NCBI GenBank assembly: GCA_002398565.1
Contig: DGZP01000100.1
Location: forward strand, 1-39,715
Origin: Proteiniphilum sp. UBA4977
Lineage (GTDB): Bacteria > Bacteroidota > Bacteroidia > Bacteroidales > Dysgonomonadaceae
DNA: 39,715 nt
Direction: 5' to 3'
Positions 35,301-39,715 of the stretch are shown in pieces. A program made the position numbers and the translations under genes. The notes under the pieces were generated by a model. That model saw nothing but the letters and a program-made list of their open reading frames with translations, did not search any database and was not told where the DNA came from. How positions within the stretch are numbered: position 1 is the first letter of the stretch; each line of letters begins with the position of its first letter.

Positions 35301-35428
35301 AGATTTACTTTCCGTGACTTTCTGTTCGCTTGGTTTTGTGTATAACCTACATTTGGCATACCGATTAGAAAAATGAGCAGAAAGAGGAAAGGAGTAATTT
35401 TTTTATGCTTCAACATCTTTTTTTTCAT
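32342..35428 (-). CDS. SusC-like TonB-dependent glycan transporter (SusC2)
   Basis: 1028 residues with a signal peptide (to about residue 30, VGYTQ). A carboxypeptidase-regulatory-like domain (about 42-115, ISATVVNEQGETIRNAEVIIGEG) precedes a plug (about 130-250: NALQGKLMGLISNM, FITIIDGVERS, VLKDATSKILYGPRAANGVLLVTT) and a barrel ending LLKTITAGVTLSF. The plug motif differs from the usual DASA-AIYG, and the sequence is clearly different from SusC1 and SusC3. Therefore the two tandem transporters probably take different pieces of a glycan. It follows SusD3 after 37 bp. Confidence 0.94.
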   Translation of the reverse strand: MKKKMLKHKKITPFLFLLIFLIGMPNVGYTQNQANRKSRKVNLIEISATVVNEQGETIRNAEVIIGEGATTLYTNNLGEFQAKMKPGDKFIVETRGYEPKILDATENLNGTKIILSRAPLFSGEKDRIILPGNVITHKRHNVGAVSMVTANELESYPTMGVGNALQGKLMGLISNMNTGGGVGTLTHSLNIRGLHRGGGDDFITIIDGVERSLNVITAEELESIEVLKDATSKILYGPRAANGVLLVTTKKGDKHKRIRRVSGEYGVGVASDFPQFLNSHDYARLFNEARANDGLAPIYSDQDITGYKNSTGPNDFRYPNINYSDYFLNKRNNYRKTALELSGGNEGVQYSLVGGYLGMSGLEKIGDTPQRNRFNARGNLNVRINDFISASMGIAAIFDVNNMNSLSASEIIQAISSHRPNEYPIFIPESIVAPDSIGYPNLGASNNVTDNLYGSLKYGGYQKGQTIDGQLNFGLSYDFNKLLKGLTGATHITFDNRFSGTETLTTSTATYSQRWVKNAAGEDSVIMIMRKKADKNDNIVLSSSNNYRTTSLIGLLTYDTYINENNKLKADLIYNYYLNESTGLSQDTKFMNSVLKVNYVNSDLYVADLSIGGMGSNKFRGNNKYALSYALGLGWIMSEENFMKSIKGIDYLKIKASVGLLPYDAQTQHDLYHTQWNNNGSARLNNSLNPSRTNIQRIGNPDLEWEKSSEINIGMEFLGMNKKLWVEANYFNEYRYNIIQQVSSTHADMYGTFYSFENWGEVLNQGIEAELSYADRINDFFYQTGFNVIYVKNKQKKIDQVNYPDEYLNRTGKPSDAMYGYVSRGLFGKDVDLSNAPRQNFGPYQAGDIAYEDLNGDHVVDELDMRMVGNSFPRVHLGINLNLNYKGFGLYVLGTGQFGYNNWKNSSYYWFSGENKYSIEALNRYHSTHNPGGDFPRLTTSNSSNNYRNSTFWMEKADLFRVKNVEVSYLVENKNNTDVLYKTLKLFVRGTNLGCITSVKNRDPEAVNAGLDSYPLLKTITAGVTLSF

Positions 35429-35465
35429 GTTCTTCGTTTCTTAAATAGGATGATGTTTATAGTAA

Positions 35466-37334
35466 CTAATTCCAGCCGGGATTTTGTTTAAAGTGCACAA
35501 AACGGTCGGTCTCATTTTTCGGGAAGGGATACCAATAGTGTTTACGTTCAAAAACCCTGATCTCTTCCGGAACATCCTTTCGTTGAAAAGTGAATATGTT
35601 TCCGGGGTTAGGTTTTAAAGAAGTTGCATTGCTTGGCACCGCCCTCACTCCTTTTATTGGATTTGGCACACTGAGTAAGCTTTCAGCGATCATCCAACGC
35701 CGGATATCGAACCACCTGTTATGTTCAAGCAGAAGCTCTACAGCCCTTTCATTTCGTATTACCTCTCTGAAGGTTGTGGCATCTGTTGTCTTTTCACTCC
35801 TTACATTGATCATTCCTACTCTGTTTCTGACCTTATTGATGGCATCTACAGCCGAATAGGTATACCCTGCGGGGATGTTTTTTGGGCCATATGCCTCATT
35901 CATTGCTTCTGCATAATCCAACCACACCTGGGTGGTACGGATATGTATACAATTCCAATAGTACTTTGTATATCCTTCGGCCTTATTAGGTCTGTTGAGA
36001 GGAATTGCCTCCGGCCACAACCACTTCTTTACGAGGTAGCCTGTTCTTACCGTTCTGCCCGTTGTTGCAACAGGAGATATGTCAGCACCTCCTTCCCAGG
36101 TACAAACATAATTCGGACTGCCATTGGCATACGTGCCATACTGTTCTCCCGGGTGAAGTATAAAAGCGTGGAAACGTGGATCCCTGTTTTCATAGGGATG
36201 ATCCGGATCGAATGCAGGATCGTCGCTAACCCAGCCTGATTCGGTAAGTATGGCAGAATAGCCGTTTTTTGTTTCAAATTTATCAACCAGATTCTGAGAA
36301 ACACTCACATTCGGATCAGCATAGTTCCCAGACGCGGCTGCCATCCGCTGTGGAATCCAAAAAATCAACACATCTTGTCTTGGGCCGGTACGAGTCATTC
36401 CTGCAGTATTCACATACCACAACGATTCGTCGCTCACAAAATTGGGGAAATGATAGAAGATATTCTTATAATTAGCACCGTCCATCATTTTATGTTTGGG
36501 TACAGTATTATCTATATATTCGAGGCATTCTTTCGCATATTGAGCGGCTTTCTTTGCCCATTCCGTGTCGTACCCATTGTCTTCTACTCTATCAATGGGG
36601 TTGGCCATCAGCGGACTTGATGCATATAAAGCGGCCATCTCTTTCAGCGCGTATCCGGCAACTTTGTTGGGTCGCCCTGTTTCCGTGGATGGCCATTCAT
36701 GCGGCAATAGTTCAATTGCTTTCTCTACCTGTTCAATTAACCACTCAGTTGACTGTTGGTAAGTCATCCTGGGCATATCCATATCGTCGTCACTGCCATA
36801 TACTTTGTCTAAAGCAGGCATGCCTCCCACCCTGCGAATGACTTCAAAATAAAACCAGGCTCTGAAAAAGTAAGCCTGACCCAGTAACTCCGTCTTCTGT
36901 TGCTCGGTCAATATTGAAATGTCGGGAACTTTTTCAATGATCCTGTTGGAGATCCTCAAACCAAGAAAGGCATTGGGAATCGCACGGCCGTTAATGCTTC
37001 CAACCAATCCCTGGGTCCATCCGATTTCAGGCGCAACTTCAGTGTTTTGCCAGATACCTTTATTAATGAAGTTCGTGATTTGAGTGGAGGTATATGGGTT
37101 TGCTGCTTCATCCGACATTTGCCCTACGTGTGCCCGATTTGCTTCCTGCGCTTTCCAATAGGAGTAATCCACTACACAATTATAACATTTGTCTAAATAG
37201 CCTCTTATTGAAAAATAATTATTGAAGACCACATCTTCCGAGATACCCAGGTCGGGTGATTTGTCGAGATACTCTTCACAGGCGGTGAATGCCAGTAAAG
37301 AACTTAATAATAGGATTAATCTATATTTTTTCAT
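35466..37334 (-). CDS. SusD-like surface glycan-binding lipoprotein (SusD3)
   Basis: 622 residues with a lipobox at Cys19 (AFTAC) followed by EEYLDKSPD, the classic mature start of this family. The fold is seen in YFFRAWFYFEVIRRVGGMPALDKV, WLDYAEAMNEAYGP, RNERAVELLLEHNRWFDIRRW and the end YPFPKNETDRFVHFKQNPGWN. It pairs with SusC3, from which it is separated by a 97-bp AT-rich spacer (37335-37431), longer than other gaps in this operon. I see no clear promoter in that spacer. The protein should bind glycan at the cell surface. Confidence 0.94.
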   Translation of the reverse strand: MKKYRLILLLSSLLAFTACEEYLDKSPDLGISEDVVFNNYFSIRGYLDKCYNCVVDYSYWKAQEANRAHVGQMSDEAANPYTSTQITNFINKGIWQNTEVAPEIGWTQGLVGSINGRAIPNAFLGLRISNRIIEKVPDISILTEQQKTELLGQAYFFRAWFYFEVIRRVGGMPALDKVYGSDDDMDMPRMTYQQSTEWLIEQVEKAIELLPHEWPSTETGRPNKVAGYALKEMAALYASSPLMANPIDRVEDNGYDTEWAKKAAQYAKECLEYIDNTVPKHKMMDGANYKNIFYHFPNFVSDESLWYVNTAGMTRTGPRQDVLIFWIPQRMAAASGNYADPNVSVSQNLVDKFETKNGYSAILTESGWVSDDPAFDPDHPYENRDPRFHAFILHPGEQYGTYANGSPNYVCTWEGGADISPVATTGRTVRTGYLVKKWLWPEAIPLNRPNKAEGYTKYYWNCIHIRTTQVWLDYAEAMNEAYGPKNIPAGYTYSAVDAINKVRNRVGMINVRSEKTTDATTFREVIRNERAVELLLEHNRWFDIRRWMIAESLLSVPNPIKGVRAVPSNATSLKPNPGNIFTFQRKDVPEEIRVFERKHYWYPFPKNETDRFVHFKQNPGWN

Positions 37335-37431
37335 ACGATTTTTTCATTTTTTTATTATGGTGTATGGAACTCGCAAAAATCTTTTTCTTATGTGTAAATG
37401 TTTAAAGGCTCGTTTCATAATTCAACTGCTT

Positions 37432-39715
37432 TTAAAATGACATTCTTACACCAAAACTGTACCGGCGAACCATGGGATAAACTGATGAGGAGCTGCCCTC
37501 CGGGTCTAACTGTTTGTTAAACTTTGTCCGGGTTAATAAATTGTTCCCATTCGCGTAGAGTTGGAGACTGCTTATTCCCATATTCAATCTGTTGAGTAAC
37601 TCAGAATTGATGTGATAAGAGAGCTCCACATTCTTTAATCTAAGATACGCGGCATTCTGAAAACTATAGGTGGTCCCTCCCGAGGAACTATAACCTTTGA
37701 ACTGACTGTGTAAAGCCGGTTTGGTTGCTTTTTCCTTGTTATCTGGTGTCCATCTTCCAGTTGCATCCATACTGGCGCTATAGATTCCTTGTTGACCATA
37801 TTCGAAATCCCATAAAACGGAGGAATCAACCTCTTTGTAAATGCGGGATACACCATAGAATAGTGCACTTATTTGGAAAGATTTATATTGAAGTCCGAGT
37901 GTCCATCCATAGGTGATGGCCGGGAAATTGGTGTTTTTTTGATGCACCCTGTCCTTTGTCGCATCAATTATTCCATCCGCATCGTAATCCAGATACATGA
38001 AATCACCGGGAACTAATCTGCCTTGGGTTGACAGATTATTGGCCAATCCGTAATTATAAATATCATCCAGTGATTCGTAATAACCGATTACCTCCATTTT
38101 TGTGGCACTTCCAATTGGTTTGCCTGCGTTCTTCAAATATTCCGCCAGCCTGTAAGCATCGTTACGAAATACGATTCTGTTTTCATTAAAAGCATAGTTC
38201 GCATTTATCCAATAACTCCAATCCTTGTTTATTTTATCTTTCCAGCCAAGCTCCATTTCATATCCTCTGCTCTTTGTTTTACCCACATTTCCGTCAGCCT
38301 GGGAAGCACCGGTCATCCCAGATATCCATACCGGCATTAAAATTCCTTCCCGATTTTCCGCGTACATATCAACCGTCGCGGTCAGCTTGTCAAATAGCAT
38401 GAGGTCGATACCCAGGTTCTGTTTATGTGCAGTTTCCCACGTTGCGTTGATATTTGCTGTTTGCCCCTCTATGTAAATCGGGCCGTAATTGGTTCTGATC
38501 TCATTGCCAAATCCCACACTACCCCCTGTATTTTCATACATCTGTACGTAAGTAAACGATGAGGCTGCGCGATCATAACCCACTATCCCGTACGAATAAC
38601 GTAATTTGAGATTATTCAAAGTCTTATCTGTTACACGTTTTATCCACGGTTCCTCCGATATTCGCCAACCCAGCGAAAATGATGGGAAAAACTGGTAACG
38701 TTTACCGCGGGCAAATTTGGGTGAACCGGTATATGAACCATTAAATTCAGTAAGATAACGTTCTTTCCAGTTATATGTAAAGCGTGTAACCCATGCTTCG
38801 TCACGGTACTGAAATTGCATATTGGTGGCATTCCGCAGCTGGTCATTTTGATTTCTGTTAAAGAGCGCCAGGGCTGTGATATTGTGATCGCTAAAATTCC
38901 GATCATAATTTAAAGCCATTTCATAATACAGTTTTTTACTGTATCCGCCATCCAGAATATCATCATAGGAGGCACTGGGTACGTTTCCCTGATAATCATT
39001 GTTTGGAATTCGGATTTCTTCCTCAGCTGCATACCCTCCCCCATCTAAAGGTCTTGAATAGTCCCATTTTTTATAATAGGCGATGTAGTCGCTTTCTCCA
39101 AAATTACCACCTGGATATCTTTGAATTTTGCTTTGTGAATTCATTTGTGTATTATATGCCAGTTTTCCCGTGAAATTCAAGCCTTTTGTAATAAATTCTA
39201 AGTCTTGTTTAAACGAGAAATCGATGAAATTTTGGTTGTATTTATATATTCTCTGTCCCATATCGAACATTAAATACAGATTATCGGATTGTGCACCCTG
39301 GGTGCTGACACCGTATGTCCCGTCCGGCCACTGGATAGGGAATACATTTCTGGGCGCACTATATAATGTGCTGAAAAATCGTGTCTGACCAAAAGCATCG
39401 TCATTCTCGTTATTTCCATCTGCCCGATATCCGGGTTGATTACGGTAACCCTGCCTGCCAGAAAAATTAAATGTGAAAACTGTTGTTTTCGTTAAATTAA
39501 AATCTAAATTAGCCCTCCAATTATAACGTTTATAGTTGAATGAGGGGTCAAAGAGATCATTTTTCTTCGTTTTATACACATCGCCATCATGCAAATATCC
39601 AATTGACGCAAAATATCTCATGAAATCTGAACCTCCGTTGACGTTTAAATTATATTGCTCTGAAAAAGCCACCTCTTTTACCATTTCTTCCCGCCAGTCA
39701 ATTACCGGAAAATAC
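37432..39715 (-). CDS. SusC-like TonB-dependent transporter, C-terminal part (SusC3)
   Basis: The reading frame is open right to the window edge (39715) and the first residues visible (YFPVIDWREEMV) are not a start. The gene is therefore cut by the window. About 760 residues are present, all from the outer-membrane barrel after the plug: FSEQYNLNVNGGSDFMRYFASIGY, GVNWRANLDFNL-like strands and the end YSFGVRMSF with C-terminal Phe. The N-terminal domain and plug, and the promoter of this long operon, lie outside the window. Length and content fit a normal full-length SusC of about 1050 residues. Its SusD3 partner follows. Confidence 0.93.
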   Translation of the reverse strand, partial: YFPVIDWREEMVKEVAFSEQYNLNVNGGSDFMRYFASIGYLHDGDVYKTKKNDLFDPSFNYKRYNWRANLDFNLTKTTVFTFNFSGRQGYRNQPGYRADGNNENDDAFGQTRFFSTLYSAPRNVFPIQWPDGTYGVSTQGAQSDNLYLMFDMGQRIYKYNQNFIDFSFKQDLEFITKGLNFTGKLAYNTQMNSQSKIQRYPGGNFGESDYIAYYKKWDYSRPLDGGGYAAEEEIRIPNNDYQGNVPSASYDDILDGGYSKKLYYEMALNYDRNFSDHNITALALFNRNQNDQLRNATNMQFQYRDEAWVTRFTYNWKERYLTEFNGSYTGSPKFARGKRYQFFPSFSLGWRISEEPWIKRVTDKTLNNLKLRYSYGIVGYDRAASSFTYVQMYENTGGSVGFGNEIRTNYGPIYIEGQTANINATWETAHKQNLGIDLMLFDKLTATVDMYAENREGILMPVWISGMTGASQADGNVGKTKSRGYEMELGWKDKINKDWSYWINANYAFNENRIVFRNDAYRLAEYLKNAGKPIGSATKMEVIGYYESLDDIYNYGLANNLSTQGRLVPGDFMYLDYDADGIIDATKDRVHQKNTNFPAITYGWTLGLQYKSFQISALFYGVSRIYKEVDSSVLWDFEYGQQGIYSASMDATGRWTPDNKEKATKPALHSQFKGYSSSGGTTYSFQNAAYLRLKNVELSYHINSELLNRLNMGISSLQLYANGNNLLTRTKFNKQLDPEGSSSSVYPMVRRYSFGVRMSF

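Noticed and set aside
35721..36239. Plus-strand open frame of 172 codons
   Set aside because: Antisense to SusD3, with no family features. Treated as a shadow frame.
1..39715. CRISPR arrays, tRNA or rRNA genes, prophage genes
   Set aside because: No regular repeat-spacer pattern, no tRNA-like cloverleaf and no phage gene products were recognised in the window.

Overview
The window is from a Bacteroidota genome, most likely Bacteroidales. The evidence is three SusC/SusD outer-membrane pairs, a hybrid two-component regulator, lipoprotein-type signal peptides on most secreted enzymes, a TANNTTTG-type -7 promoter element and Ser-type sulfatases. It is almost entirely glycan-utilisation DNA, and I read it as two neighbouring polysaccharide utilisation loci (PULs) that converge at about 18.1 kb. 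I see no tRNA, rRNA or CRISPR array.

Region by region: (1) 1-740 holds the 5' part of an IS481-like transposase gene with an in-frame stop. (2) 762-6494, minus strand, is a compact operon read sulfatase, GH2 beta-glycosidase, GH36 alpha-galactosidase. (3) 6495-6888 is a divergent control region. It carries two tandem repeat pairs of one motif, each with 21-bp spacing and each 39 bp from its own -7 element, one facing left and one facing right. (4) 6889-18079, plus strand, is SusC1, a SusD1 with an embedded CBM-like domain, a GH43-like/esterase fusion lipoprotein, and a complete hybrid two-component system (HTCS) regulator with an AraC-type output domain. (5) 18190-39715, minus strand, is one long tightly spaced operon. 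In transcription order it reads SusC3 (cut by the window edge), SusD3, SusC2, SusD2, a DUF1735-like surface lipoprotein, a GH-A clan (GH30-like) lipoprotein, an FAD oxidoreductase lipoprotein, two sulfatases, a Tat-type Gfo/Idh/MocA oxidoreductase, a sugar isomerase/epimerase-like TIM barrel, a heparan-N-sulfatase-like sulfatase, and an HGSNAT-like membrane acetyltransferase.

How the genes may work together (inference): in PUL 1 the periplasmic sensor of the HTCS would detect an imported oligosaccharide and activate both divergent operons. SusC1/SusD1 would import a sulfated, probably acylated oligosaccharide containing alpha- and beta-linked galactose-like residues. The sulfatase, GH2, GH36 and GH43/esterase would then strip it. 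In PUL 2 two SusCD pairs would import glycan pieces, and three sulfatases would desulfate them. An oxidation module (FAD enzyme, Gfo/Idh/MocA enzyme, epimerase-like enzyme) and a transmembrane acetyltransferase would process the sugars. No sulfatase maturase is encoded in the window. The substrates are not proven by sequence.

The observations most worth following are the symmetric bidirectional operator, the CBM-like insertion in SusD1, the GH43/esterase fusion, and the pairing of oxidoreductases with sulfatases and an HGSNAT-like enzyme.
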